Shown in pieces: positions 44,329 to 52,673 of a DNA stretch of 64,000 nucleotides (its first letter is position 1; every line of letters starts with the position of its first letter). Location: the NCBI RefSeq assembly GCF_002631205.1, contig NZ_PDLO01000003.1:124001-188000 (forward strand), in the 5' to 3' direction. A program made the position numbers and the translations under genes. The notes under the pieces were generated by a model. It worked only from the letters and a program-made list of their open reading frames with translations. It made no database searches and was not told the origin of the DNA. Origin of the DNA: Neolewinella marina. GTDB taxonomy: Bacteria; Bacteroidota; Bacteroidia; Chitinophagales; Saprospiraceae.

Positions 44329-46122
44329 ATGGACGTACAGACCTGGACCTACCTGATCGTAGGCGCCACTTTTTTGCTATACATCGGCATCGCTGTTTGG
44401 GCCCGCGCGGGTTCCACCACGGAATTCTACGTCGCCGGGGGTGGGGTACACCCCATAGCCAACGGAATGGCTACCGCGGCCGACTGGATGAGCGCGGCCA
44501 GTTTCATTTCCATGGCCGGCATCATCAGCTTCGCCGGCTACGACGGGGCCGTATACCTTATGGGATGGACGGGCGGTTACGTGCTGCTGGCCCTGCTGTT
44601 GGCCCCCTATCTGCGCAAGTTTGGCAAGTTCACGGTCCCGGACTTCATCGGCGACCGCTACTATTCCAATGTGGCCCGCACGGTGGCCGTCCTCTGCGCC
44701 ATCATCGTCAGTTTCACCTACGTTGCCGGTCAGATGCGGGGGGTGGGGCTGGTGTTCAGCCGCTTCCTGGAGGTGGAGATCAATACCGGGGTCTATATCG
44801 GTACCGTAGTGGTGTTCTTCTACGCCATCATGGGCGGCATGAAGGGCATCACCTACACCCAGGTGGCCCAGTACTGCGTGCTCATCTTCGCCTATATGGT
44901 ACCGGCCATTTTCATCTCCCTTCAGATGACGGACAACATCATCCCCCAACTCGGATTCATCGCCGACGTGAACGACGGGTCGGGTACCGCGCTGCTGGAC
45001 AAGCTCGACCAGCTCCACGCCGAACTGGGTTTTGCCGAATACACCGACGGTTCCAAGTCCATGATCGACGTATTCGCCATCACCCTGGCCCTGATGGCCG
45101 GTACGGCGGGCTTGCCCCACGTCATCGTGCGCTTCTTCACCGTTCCACGGGTAAAGGACGCCCGCATCAGTGCCGGCTGGGCCCTGTTGTTCATCGCCGT
45201 ACTCTACACCACGGCCCCCGCCATCGCGGCCTTCGCCCGTACGAACCTGATCACCACCATCTCCGACCGCCCCTACACCGAGCTGCCGGGGTGGTTCAGC
45301 AAGTGGGAGGAAACGGCCCTAGTAGCCTGGGTAGACAAGAACGAGGACGGCCGCTTGCAGTACGCTCCCGGTGAAGCCTTTATGGGTGGGGTCGACCAGC
45401 AACGGGCGGACGGCGCGCGGGTGCCGGGGCCCTACGGACAGGCCCTGCTGAACAATGCCCCGACTGACAACGCCAATGAGGTCTACATCGACCGTGACAT
45501 TATGGTGCTGGCCAATCCGGAAATCGCCGGTTTGCCCGCCTGGATCATTGCCCTGGTCGCCGCCGGCGGACTGGCCGCCGCCCTGTCCACCGCGGCGGGT
45601 CTTCTGCTGGTCATCTCCACGGCCGTGAGCCGCGACCTGATGCGGAAGCAGATCCGGCCCGACATGAGCGAGGCGGAGGAGCTCTGGTGGGCGCGGGGAG
45701 GAGCCGCCGCCGCGGTGATCGTAGCGGCCTACTTCGGGGTTAACCCACCGGGATTCGTGGCGGCAACCGTGGCGCTGGCTTTCGGCCTGGCCGCGGCCAG
45801 CTTCTTTCCGGCCATCGTGCTGGGTATCTTCGACAAGCGCATGAACCGGTCGGGCGCCATCTCGGGCATGGTCGTGGGCATCGTGCTGATGTTCGGCTAC
45901 ATGGCCGTCTACCGGCTGGGGTGGTTCGTCGACGCCGTACCCGACGCCGAACACTGGTGGTTCGGCATCAGTCCGGAAGGCTTCGGCAGCGTGGCCATGG
46001 TGGTCAACCTGGTCGTGGCGCTGGTCGTCAGCCGTCTCACCGCCCCCCCACCGGAGGAGGTACAGGATATGGTGGAAGTCATCCGGATCCCACGGGGAGC
46101 CGGGGGGGCAAGTATGCACTAG
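44329..46122 (+). CDS. Sodium/solute symporter, VC_2705/ActP-like subfamily
   Basis: 597 residues from ATG 44329 (MDVQTWTYLIVGATFLLYIG); an upstream TTG at 44281 overlaps the DUF4212 gene and is less likely. SSS-family transporter with about 13 membrane segments: GGVHPIANGMATAADWMSAA, GYVLLALLLAPYLRKFGKFT, MGGMKGITYTQVAQY and AAALSTAAGLLLVISTAVSR. An extracytoplasmic insertion near 315-370 holds an EF-hand-like loop VDKNEDGRLQY. Such symporters carry acetate or similar organic acids; the exact substrate is unknown. Confidence 0.9.
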   Translation: MDVQTWTYLIVGATFLLYIGIAVWARAGSTTEFYVAGGGVHPIANGMATAADWMSAASFISMAGIISFAGYDGAVYLMGWTGGYVLLALLLAPYLRKFGKFTVPDFIGDRYYSNVARTVAVLCAIIVSFTYVAGQMRGVGLVFSRFLEVEINTGVYIGTVVVFFYAIMGGMKGITYTQVAQYCVLIFAYMVPAIFISLQMTDNIIPQLGFIADVNDGSGTALLDKLDQLHAELGFAEYTDGSKSMIDVFAITLALMAGTAGLPHVIVRFFTVPRVKDARISAGWALLFIAVLYTTAPAIAAFARTNLITTISDRPYTELPGWFSKWEETALVAWVDKNEDGRLQYAPGEAFMGGVDQQRADGARVPGPYGQALLNNAPTDNANEVYIDRDIMVLANPEIAGLPAWIIALVAAGGLAAALSTAAGLLLVISTAVSRDLMRKQIRPDMSEAEELWWARGGAAAAVIVAAYFGVNPPGFVAATVALAFGLAAASFFPAIVLGIFDKRMNRSGAISGMVVGIVLMFGYMAVYRLGWFVDAVPDAEHWWFGISPEGFGSVAMVVNLVVALVVSRLTAPPPEEVQDMVEVIRIPRGAGGASMH

Positions 46123-46212
46123 GCTTCCCTACGGACTGCACTCCGGGCGTTGGCTTTGGGTTACCTTTCTTTGCACCTGCGTCCGCGCCCTTCACCCTTT
46201 AACCGAAACGCC

Positions 46213-47301
46213 ATGCTCGACCGCCTCTATATCGCCGCTACCTCCCAGCACGTGGGCAAGACCACCTGCACCCTGGGCCTGATGGCCGCCATCCGGCAAC
46301 GGGAATTCCGGGTCGGCTACTGTAAGCCGGTAGGGCAGGAGTGGGTGGAGCTCGGCGACCTGCAGGTGGACAAGGACGCCCTGCTGTTCGCCCGGGGCAT
46401 GGATTTCGAGCTGCGGTCCGAGCTACACAGTCCGGTCATCATCGGCAGCGGGGTTACGGCCAAGTACCTGGACGATCCCTCCCGCTACCAATTCAGTTCG
46501 GCCATCACCCGGGCCAGCCGCAAGCTGCAGTCGCGCAACGACTTCGTGATCTACGAAGGCACCGGCCACCCCGGAGTGGGCAGCGTGTGCGACGTCAGCA
46601 ACGCCCAGGTGGCCCAGCTGCTCAACGCCCCCGTGGTGATGATCGTGGAGGGGGGTATCGGCAGCACCATCGACCGCCTCAACATGAACCTGGCCATGTT
46701 CCGGGAACGGAGGGTACCGGTCCGCGGGGTGATCGTGAACAAGACGCTGCCGGCCAAGCTCGAGAAGGTCCGCTACTACGTCGGGAAGTACCTGGAAAAG
46801 ACGGGCATTCCGCTATTGGGCGTATTGCCCTACGAGAAGATACTGGCGAACCCCATCATGGCCTCTATACGCCATGCCCTGAAGGGGCGGACCCTGATGA
46901 ACCGCGAGGGGCTGGACAACCAGGTCGAGAACATTGCCAGCGGCAGTCTGCTGGCCCAGGAGGAAGTCGAGAATCTGAAAAACCTGCTGGTGATCGTCAG
47001 CCACCGACGGCTGTACGAGGCGCTGAGTGCGCTGCAAAGCATCCTGGAAGAGAGAAACCTCCCCGGGACTACCATCTCGGGTGTGGTGGTTACTGGCCTG
47101 TCAGACGATAACCCGGACCTGCCGCATTCCGACTTCCTCAGCGCCCACAACATTCCGGTCGTGGCCTGTCAGCTGGACACCTATGGGGCGGCCGTTCGCA
47201 TCAGTCAGATGGAGGTGAAGATCAACCTCAAGACCCCCTGGAAGATCCGGCGGGCGGTGGAGCTGATCGAGGAGCACGTGGATATGGACCTCCTGCTCTA
47301 G
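46213..47301 (+). CDS. BioD-like/DRTGG domain P-loop ATPase
   Basis: 362 residues from ATG 46213 (MLDRLYIAATSQHVGKTTCT); the open frame runs further upstream without a good start. Residues 1-200 form a dethiobiotin-synthetase-like P-loop domain (TSQHVGKTTCTLGL Walker A, about 9-22; FVIYEGTGHPGVGSV; VMIVEGGIGSTIDRLN). Residues about 215-330 resemble the DRTGG domain found with BioD-like domains at the N-terminus of phosphotransacetylases (VENIASGSLLAQEEVENLKN, GVVVTGLSDDNPDL). No acetyltransferase domain follows, so it is not a full Pta. Neighbours do not reveal its job; a sensing or ligand-binding role is possible. Confidence 0.83.
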   Translation: MLDRLYIAATSQHVGKTTCTLGLMAAIRQREFRVGYCKPVGQEWVELGDLQVDKDALLFARGMDFELRSELHSPVIIGSGVTAKYLDDPSRYQFSSAITRASRKLQSRNDFVIYEGTGHPGVGSVCDVSNAQVAQLLNAPVVMIVEGGIGSTIDRLNMNLAMFRERRVPVRGVIVNKTLPAKLEKVRYYVGKYLEKTGIPLLGVLPYEKILANPIMASIRHALKGRTLMNREGLDNQVENIASGSLLAQEEVENLKNLLVIVSHRRLYEALSALQSILEERNLPGTTISGVVVTGLSDDNPDLPHSDFLSAHNIPVVACQLDTYGAAVRISQMEVKINLKTPWKIRRAVELIEEHVDMDLLL

Positions 47302-47316
47302 GCCCGGAGGGGCTGA

Positions 47317-48615
47317 TTACTTCTTGGCGGTATCCTCGACGGGGCTGCCTACGCTGTTCAGCTTGGCCAGGTAGTCGTCGCGCACCTGGAAGAACTCCGG
47401 CAGGTATTCCTCCGGCATGGGCTCGGCGTCCTGGAAGTCCATCTTCGTGTGGTCCACCTGCTTGCCGTGGTCCCAGAAGCGGAAACAGACGTGGGGACCG
47501 GTGGCGAGGCCGGTAGAGCCAACGTAGCCGATTACGTCGCCCTGGCTAACGCGCTTGCCGACAACCATGCCGGGTGCCCGCTTCTGCATGTGGAGGTATT
47601 GGGTATCGAACCGCTTGTCGTGCTTGATCTTTACGAAGATGCCGTTGCCGCCCGTACGCCCGGAGCGGGTGATCACGCCATCGGCAACCGCCACGATGGG
47701 GGTACCGTAGGGTGCGGCGTAGTCGGTGCCGAGGTGGGGCTTCACCCGCCGCTGGACGGGGTGGAAGCGACGCAGGTTGTAGCGGCTGCTGATGCGGCTG
47801 TAGCGGACGGGCGCCTTCAGGAAGGTGGCCTTCATGGGCTGGCCGTCGAGGCCGAAGTAGCCCGCCTGGGTGCTGTCTTCGCTTTCGAAGTAGAAGGCGT
47901 AAATGTCCTTGCCACCGGTGCTGTAGCGGGCGGCGCGGACGCGGCCGAAACCGGCTTCTTCCCCCTCAACGTATTCTTGTTCGTAGACCAGCTGGAAGGC
48001 GTCTCCCGGCTGGACGTGGTAGAAGTCGACCGACCACTGCAGGGCGTCTTCCATCTTGTCGGTGAGCGCGAAGCTGTGTCCGGCACCGACCATGGCGTTC
48101 CAGAGGGAGGTTTCCACTTCACCCGCGGCGAGTTGCTCGGACATGGTTACGGGCAGGGTAGCGTACTCATCCCGGCCGGTGCCCTGGAGGTCGAGCCGCA
48201 GGTAGCGGTAGACCGACGGAACGTAGACGAGGAAGTCAGGACCCGGGGTGTCCTCGTCGTCGAGGATCTGGTAGGGGCGGCCGGCGCGCAGGTTCCGCAC
48301 GTCGAGCATGGCATTGAAGCTGTTGGCGGCGTCGAAGGCTTCCTGGGCGCCCATGCCATGCCCGAGGAGGATATCGGAGAGGGTTTGGCCGTATTCGATG
48401 GTGTTCTCCTCGATCAGGAAAGTGTCAAGGGCTACGCCGTAGCGGACGGTGGGTTCCACGATGGGGAAGCCAGTGGCGGTGAGTTTCGGGTTGCCGGGGG
48501 CGGGGGAGGCGTTGGTCAGGCTGGAAAGGATGGTTCCTCCCGCCAGCAGGCAAATTGTGATGGCCAGCAGGCCCGAAAGGACCCGGCGTGACCGAACATT
48601 AAGCGATGATCTCAC
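47317..48615 (-). CDS. M23-family peptidoglycan metallopeptidase with altered HxH motif
   Basis: 432 residues, GTG start; signal-anchor at about 14-34 (VLSGLLAITICLLAGGTIL). A LysM/OapA-like region follows (EENTIEYGQTLSDILLGHGM, AANSFNAMLDVRNLRAGRPY), then the M23 domain (about 280-400): PHLGTDYAAPYGTPIVAVAD (HxxxD zinc ligands), FVKIKHDKRFDTQYLHMQK, GYVGSTGLATGPHVCFRFWD. The usual HxH is HVC here: the second His, a zinc ligand in LytM, is Cys. Probably a cell-wall DD-endopeptidase or an activator. TATATTTG at 48665-48672 (minus strand) is an exact promoter element. Confidence 0.9.
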   Translation of the reverse strand: MRSSLNVRSRRVLSGLLAITICLLAGGTILSSLTNASPAPGNPKLTATGFPIVEPTVRYGVALDTFLIEENTIEYGQTLSDILLGHGMGAQEAFDAANSFNAMLDVRNLRAGRPYQILDDEDTPGPDFLVYVPSVYRYLRLDLQGTGRDEYATLPVTMSEQLAAGEVETSLWNAMVGAGHSFALTDKMEDALQWSVDFYHVQPGDAFQLVYEQEYVEGEEAGFGRVRAARYSTGGKDIYAFYFESEDSTQAGYFGLDGQPMKATFLKAPVRYSRISSRYNLRRFHPVQRRVKPHLGTDYAAPYGTPIVAVADGVITRSGRTGGNGIFVKIKHDKRFDTQYLHMQKRAPGMVVGKRVSQGDVIGYVGSTGLATGPHVCFRFWDHGKQVDHTKMDFQDAEPMPEEYLPEFFQVRDDYLAKLNSVGSPVEDTAKK

Positions 48616-48664
48616 GTACAGATAGGTTTATATACAATGCAGGGGGCCGGTAGCTGACCTTCCG

Positions 48665-48672
48665 CAAATATA
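48665..48672 (-). promoter_or_regulatory. Promoter -7 element (TATATTTG) for the M23 peptidase
   Basis: Minus-strand exact TAnnTTTG, 50 bases before the GTG start; this separates the peptidase from the TPR-like lipoprotein upstream. Confidence 0.55.
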
Positions 48673-48704
48673 AAAACTTAATCCGTAGGTGCGCCCCCGC
48701 TGCC

Positions 48705-50174
48705 TCAGGGGGTTCTGACGCGGGTGCTTTCCTGGATCCAGCAACCCACGGTGAAGGTGGATCCTTCCTGGATTCCCCGCTGGAAAATGTCGGCCCGCGA
48801 AGGCATATACTGGGTATAGCGTCCGATGAGCTGGTTGGCCTTGGCGGCTACCGAGGGGTCGACGGATTTGGCGCGCTGCCACATGTCGATGGCCGGCCAG
48901 ACGACAACCTGGCTGTCGAAGCCGGTGCCCGGGCCACACAGTGGTCCGCTGCTGGCGTAGAGGGTTCCGATCAGCATATAGGGTTCGCCGTTGGTGGGGT
49001 CGGCCTGGGCGGCGCGGCGGGCGAAGGCCCGGGCCTGGCTGAAGTTGCGCAGGTCGCGGTAGTAGATTTTGGCCGCCGTGAGCAGGTAGCGGCTTTTCCG
49101 CTCGCCATCGGTGGATTCCTCGGCGGCCTTTTCGAAAAGGCGGACAGCCTCGGCCGACTGATTGCTCTTCAGGGCATCGTAGGCCTGCCGCAGGGTGCTG
49201 CCGCCGGAGGGGCCGGCTTCCACTACGGCGCAGTTTGCCTCGTAGGCTTTCTTCACCCGCTGGAACTCAGGGGAAGACTCCGCGCAATCGGCCCACTGCA
49301 GGCGGGAGTAGGCGGTGGTAATCGCGTCGCAGTCGTTGGGGTTGGCCTCGAAATCGGGGTAGTATTCGCGCAAATAGTATTGGCAATCGTAAAAACCCTT
49401 CACGGTTTCAAAGTACTGCAGGCTGCTGGGGGCGTAGGCCTGGATGGCCTGCCAGGGGGCGCACTCGGTACCGCTGCATTCCTCAAGACCCAATTCCAGC
49501 CGCGTTTTCAGCGCGTTGACGATCTGCTTGGCCTCGGCGTCCTCGATCTTGCCGGCGTCGTGCTGGTCGACCACCAGCCGCGACATGGGGTTGATCACGA
49601 AGTACTGCAGCTTCTCCGGACCGTCCATCTCGATGCTCTCCTTGAACAGGGCGTAGATCTCGTCTTCCGTGGCCGTGCCGGGGTAGGTGTAGTAGCTGTC
49701 GAATGCCTGGATGGCCGCCATGTACCCGTCGCCGGGGTAGCATTCCCGGGCCTGTTCGTATAGCATCAGGATGGAATCGCCGTACACCTGCCGCTTGTCG
49801 GGGTTTTGCTGGATGAGGTAGTTGTAGAAGGCTACACCATCGGTATAGACGGTGGGGCGGCGCCCGTCGGCCGCGGGGCTCACGGCGTAGACCTTGCGCC
49901 AGGTTTTGAGGGCGCGGTCCATCTCCTTGGCTTTCAGGGCGGCGCGGTAGATGACGTAATTCGTTTCTGCGTCGTCGGGGTTAGGGGCGTCGGTAAATTT
50001 CGGGCAGCTGCTCAGCTCTTCCCCGGGCCGCGCGGGGCGGGTGACCGTGGTGGTCTTTTTCTTGTCGGCGGTGTCTCCATCCGCCGTGGCGGGGCCCGCC
50101 GCCTTGGGCGTACAACTCAGCACCAGGAACAGCAGGGAGACGGAAAGCAACAGGTAGGTTTGAATGCGGGTCAT
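48705..50174 (-). CDS. TPR-like lipoprotein, Cys-rich
   Basis: 489 residues from ATG 50174 (MTRIQTYLLLSVSLLFLVLSC, lipobox LVLSC). A low-complexity linker (TADKKKTTTVTRPARPGEEL) precedes alpha-helical repeats of TPR type: YVIYRAALKAKEMDRALKTW, ILMLYEQARECYPGDGYMAA, AEAVRLFEKAAEESTDGERK and SQARAFARRAAQADPTNGEP. Many Cys (SSCPKF, LEECSGTECAPW, FYDCQYYL, NDCDAI, ADCAES, EANCAVV, VGCWIQ) suggest several disulfides outside the cytoplasm. The family is not named. Similar lipoproteins occur across Bacteroidota; partners are unknown. Confidence 0.78.
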   Translation of the reverse strand: MTRIQTYLLLSVSLLFLVLSCTPKAAGPATADGDTADKKKTTTVTRPARPGEELSSCPKFTDAPNPDDAETNYVIYRAALKAKEMDRALKTWRKVYAVSPAADGRRPTVYTDGVAFYNYLIQQNPDKRQVYGDSILMLYEQARECYPGDGYMAAIQAFDSYYTYPGTATEDEIYALFKESIEMDGPEKLQYFVINPMSRLVVDQHDAGKIEDAEAKQIVNALKTRLELGLEECSGTECAPWQAIQAYAPSSLQYFETVKGFYDCQYYLREYYPDFEANPNDCDAITTAYSRLQWADCAESSPEFQRVKKAYEANCAVVEAGPSGGSTLRQAYDALKSNQSAEAVRLFEKAAEESTDGERKSRYLLTAAKIYYRDLRNFSQARAFARRAAQADPTNGEPYMLIGTLYASSGPLCGPGTGFDSQVVVWPAIDMWQRAKSVDPSVAAKANQLIGRYTQYMPSRADIFQRGIQEGSTFTVGCWIQESTRVRTP

Positions 50175-50256
50175 GTTAAGCGCAAGGTTAAGTGGCACTA
50201 TAAGTAGGCGAGGCGGCCGGATGTTGACCCCAAAATTGAAGTCGGTCGGCTACGGC

Positions 50257-50264
50257 CAAAATTA
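50257..50264 (-). promoter_or_regulatory. Promoter -7 element (TAATTTTG) for the TPR-like lipoprotein
   Basis: Minus-strand exact TAnnTTTG, 83 bases before the lipoprotein ATG, within the 261-base gap shared with the divergent serC. A weaker TAACCTTG (50183-50190) is nearer the start. Confidence 0.45.
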
Positions 50265-50408
50265 ACTTTCCCCCGCGAATCGCTCCCGGGTTAAACGGAT
50301 CCGCTACTCAGCGGCCGGAAAACGCAGCTGTTCCGGTCGGGATCATGGGGGGTGGAGCCAAACTATCCCCGCAGAAAACAATTCTATGCAATCACTGCTA
50401 ATCAGAGG

Positions 50409-50416
50409 TACTTTTG
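50409..50416 (+). promoter_or_regulatory. Promoter -7 element (TACTTTTG) for serC
   Basis: Exact TAnnTTTG ending 19 bases before the serC ATG; this shows that the upstream part of the same open frame is not translated. Confidence 0.6.
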
Positions 50417-50435
50417 CCCCCGCAAACCACCCCCC

Positions 50436-51497
50436 ATGAAAAAGATCAATTTTAGTGCCGGACCGGCCATCCTTCCCGCCAGTGTGCTCAAGCAGGCCTC
50501 CGCGGCCGTGGAGAACCTGGACGGCAGCGGCCTGTCTATTCTGGAAATCAGCCACCGTTCCGACGCCTTCGACGCCGTACTGTTGGAAGCCGAACAGCTC
50601 GTCCGGGAACTGCTCAACGTTGGCGACGACTACGGCGTACTCTTCCTTTCCGGCGGTGCCAGCTCCCAGTTCTTCATGACGGCCATGAACCTGCTGAACC
50701 CGGAGGAAACCGCCGGATACCTGGATACCGGCTCCTGGTCGGCCAAGGCCATCAAGGAGGCCAAGCACTTTGGCAAGGTGAACGTCATCGCCAGCAGCAA
50801 GGAGAGCAACTACAACCACATCCCGCGGGAGTACACCATCCCCGAGGGATTGAAGTACGTCCACCTGACCAGCAACAATACGATCTTCGGTACCCAGTTC
50901 AAGGAGTGGCCGGAAACCGACCTTCCCCTCGTGGCGGATATGTCTTCCGACATTCTGAGCCGTCGCATCCCCCTGGAGAAGTTCGGCATCATCTACGCCG
51001 GAGCCCAGAAGAACCTCGGCCCCGCCGGAGCTACCCTGGTGATCGTCCGTAAGGACCTGCTGGGAAAGGTGCAGCGTAACCTGCCCAGCATGCTTGATTA
51101 CCGCGTCCACATCGACGGCGGCAGCACCTTCAATACGCCGCCGGTGTATCCCATCTATGTAATGATGCTTACCCTGCGCTGGATCAAGGAGCAGGGCGGC
51201 CTGGAAGGAATGGAGAAGCTCAATGAGCGCAAAGCCAAATTGCTGTACGACGAGATAGACCGCAACCCCAAGTTCCGGGGTACGGTAGCCGACGAGCAAA
51301 GCCGCAGCCTGATGAACGTGACCTTCGTCTGTACGGACGAAGCGGACACCGATGCGTTCCTGGCTGCCGCCGAGGCTGCCGGCTGTGATGGCATCACCGG
51401 CCACCGCAGCGTAGGTGGTTTCCGGGCCAGCATCTACAACAGCATGCCGTACGAAGGGGTGGAAACCCTGGTGCGCGTAATGCGCGAATTCGAGTAA
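50436..51497 (+). CDS. serC: Phosphoserine aminotransferase
   Basis: 353-residue PLP enzyme converting 3-phosphohydroxypyruvate and glutamate to phosphoserine (serine and, by the same enzyme, pyridoxal synthesis). Start MKKINFSAGPAILPASVLKQ; SILEISHRSDAFDAVL (about 35-50), FLSGGASSQFFMTAMNLL (about 70-87), DMSSDILSRRI and the PLP lysine in YAGAQKNLGPAGATLVIV (about 188-205). Length and motifs are canonical. ATG 50436 chosen because the promoter at 50409 and the family N-terminus agree. Confidence 0.96.
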   Translation: MKKINFSAGPAILPASVLKQASAAVENLDGSGLSILEISHRSDAFDAVLLEAEQLVRELLNVGDDYGVLFLSGGASSQFFMTAMNLLNPEETAGYLDTGSWSAKAIKEAKHFGKVNVIASSKESNYNHIPREYTIPEGLKYVHLTSNNTIFGTQFKEWPETDLPLVADMSSDILSRRIPLEKFGIIYAGAQKNLGPAGATLVIVRKDLLGKVQRNLPSMLDYRVHIDGGSTFNTPPVYPIYVMMLTLRWIKEQGGLEGMEKLNERKAKLLYDEIDRNPKFRGTVADEQSRSLMNVTFVCTDEADTDAFLAAAEAAGCDGITGHRSVGGFRASIYNSMPYEGVETLVRVMREFE

Positions 51498-51600
51498 TCC
51501 GGATTTCGGTCCCGGTAAACAGGCCATTCGTCGAATAAATCCGCCGTTTGCCCGCCCATTGTGGTATGGCAGCGGCGGATTTCCTATATTAGCAGACGTA

Positions 51601-51810
51601 ATGACGCACCCTAAGGTCAAGTTGATCACCATCGTGCTCGCGCTCTTCATCTGCAGCGCGGCCTGCTCCGGCTTTTTAGTCGGCCGGACCGTCAAGCTCC
51701 AGAAGGAAGGCAAGTTTGAGCAGATCCAGCAGGTCAGCGACCAGGCCTTCGATTTCGGAACCGTCGTCTGGCGGGGTGCCGAAGTGATCCGTCGCGTGAT
51801 CCTCCGCTGA
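51601..51810 (+). CDS. Small hypothetical membrane/lipoprotein-like protein
   Basis: 69 residues from ATG 51601 (MTHPKVKLITIVLALFICSA). An N-terminal hydrophobic stretch (about 8-27) ends in ACSGFLVG, a possible lipobox or a membrane anchor; the rest is charged and helical (KLQKEGKFEQIQQVSDQAFD, FGTVVWRGAEVIRRVILR). No family recognised. Located between serC and a HAD phosphatase in the same orientation. Confidence 0.55.
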   Translation: MTHPKVKLITIVLALFICSAACSGFLVGRTVKLQKEGKFEQIQQVSDQAFDFGTVVWRGAEVIRRVILR

Positions 51811-51926
51811 TCCGAACTTTTCCCCCGCTTACCTTTCTTCTCCTAATTAGCATCAGACATTCCGTCCTGCCCGACTCAGTTATTTTCGGGCTGCCGGGAG
51901 ATTTTCACCTGTTTTAAAGAATAGAT

Positions 51927-52571
51927 ATGCTGCGTGGATTGCTCTGCGATTTAGATGGCACCCTGGCCGATTCCGAACCCCTGCACTGTGCAGCCTGGCT
52001 TTCGCTCCTGCAGGACGACTATGGCCTGGCGTACGACGCTCACTGGTTTGAGCAGTGGATCGGCACCAGCGACCGGGTAGTGGCCGAATGGCTGATTGGC
52101 GAGCACGGTTGGTCCATGACCGTTGCCGAACTGGTAGAACAGAAACAGCAGCGATTCCAGGACTCCGTACGGCGGGAGGGACGCACCTTTGAGGGGGTGC
52201 CGGAAGCCCTAGAGGCCATCGCCGGGCGGTTTCCCCTGGCCATCGCTACGAACAGCGGCCGCTCGGACGCCGACCTGATGATCGAAGCTACCCGCCTGGA
52301 CCGCTACACCTCCATCAGCGTGACCGCCTCCGACGTGGAAAACATGAAGCCGGAGCCGGATATTTATTTGCTGGCCGCCGAAAGGCTGGGGCTGCCCGCC
52401 ACGGCTTGTATTGCCATCGAGGACAGTGGGCCCGGAGGGATTTCGGCCAAGGAGGCGGGCTGCTACCTCATCGGCCTCACCGAAAAGGTGGGGAACGCCG
52501 ATGAAATGGCCGAGTCCAATGCCGCCGCCCTACGCCGTGCCTACGCCCTGTTGGAGCGCGACGCGGAGTAG
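51927..52571 (+). CDS. HAD-superfamily phosphatase, beta-phosphoglucomutase-like
   Basis: 214-residue cytosolic hydrolase. HAD motif I CDLDGTLADSEPLH (nucleophile Asp, about 8), a helical cap, motif II AIATNSGRSDADLM (about 108), motif III Lys in ENMKPEPDIYLLA (about 135) and motif IV AIEDSGPGGISAKEAG (about 160-175). It belongs to subfamily IA with an alpha cap, as in sugar-phosphate phosphatases and phosphoglucomutases. The substrate cannot be told. A promoter-like TATTTTCG lies at 51881-51888. Confidence 0.9.
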   Translation: MLRGLLCDLDGTLADSEPLHCAAWLSLLQDDYGLAYDAHWFEQWIGTSDRVVAEWLIGEHGWSMTVAELVEQKQQRFQDSVRREGRTFEGVPEALEAIAGRFPLAIATNSGRSDADLMIEATRLDRYTSISVTASDVENMKPEPDIYLLAAERLGLPATACIAIEDSGPGGISAKEAGCYLIGLTEKVGNADEMAESNAAALRRAYALLERDAE

Positions 52572-52673
52572 ATCGTGTCCCCTTCACAATAAGTTAACCT
52601 AATTGTAATAGGGAGTTTATGGATCAACGGGACCTTTGTGGGCAATCAGAGACCCCAAAGAAACCCAAGCTCT

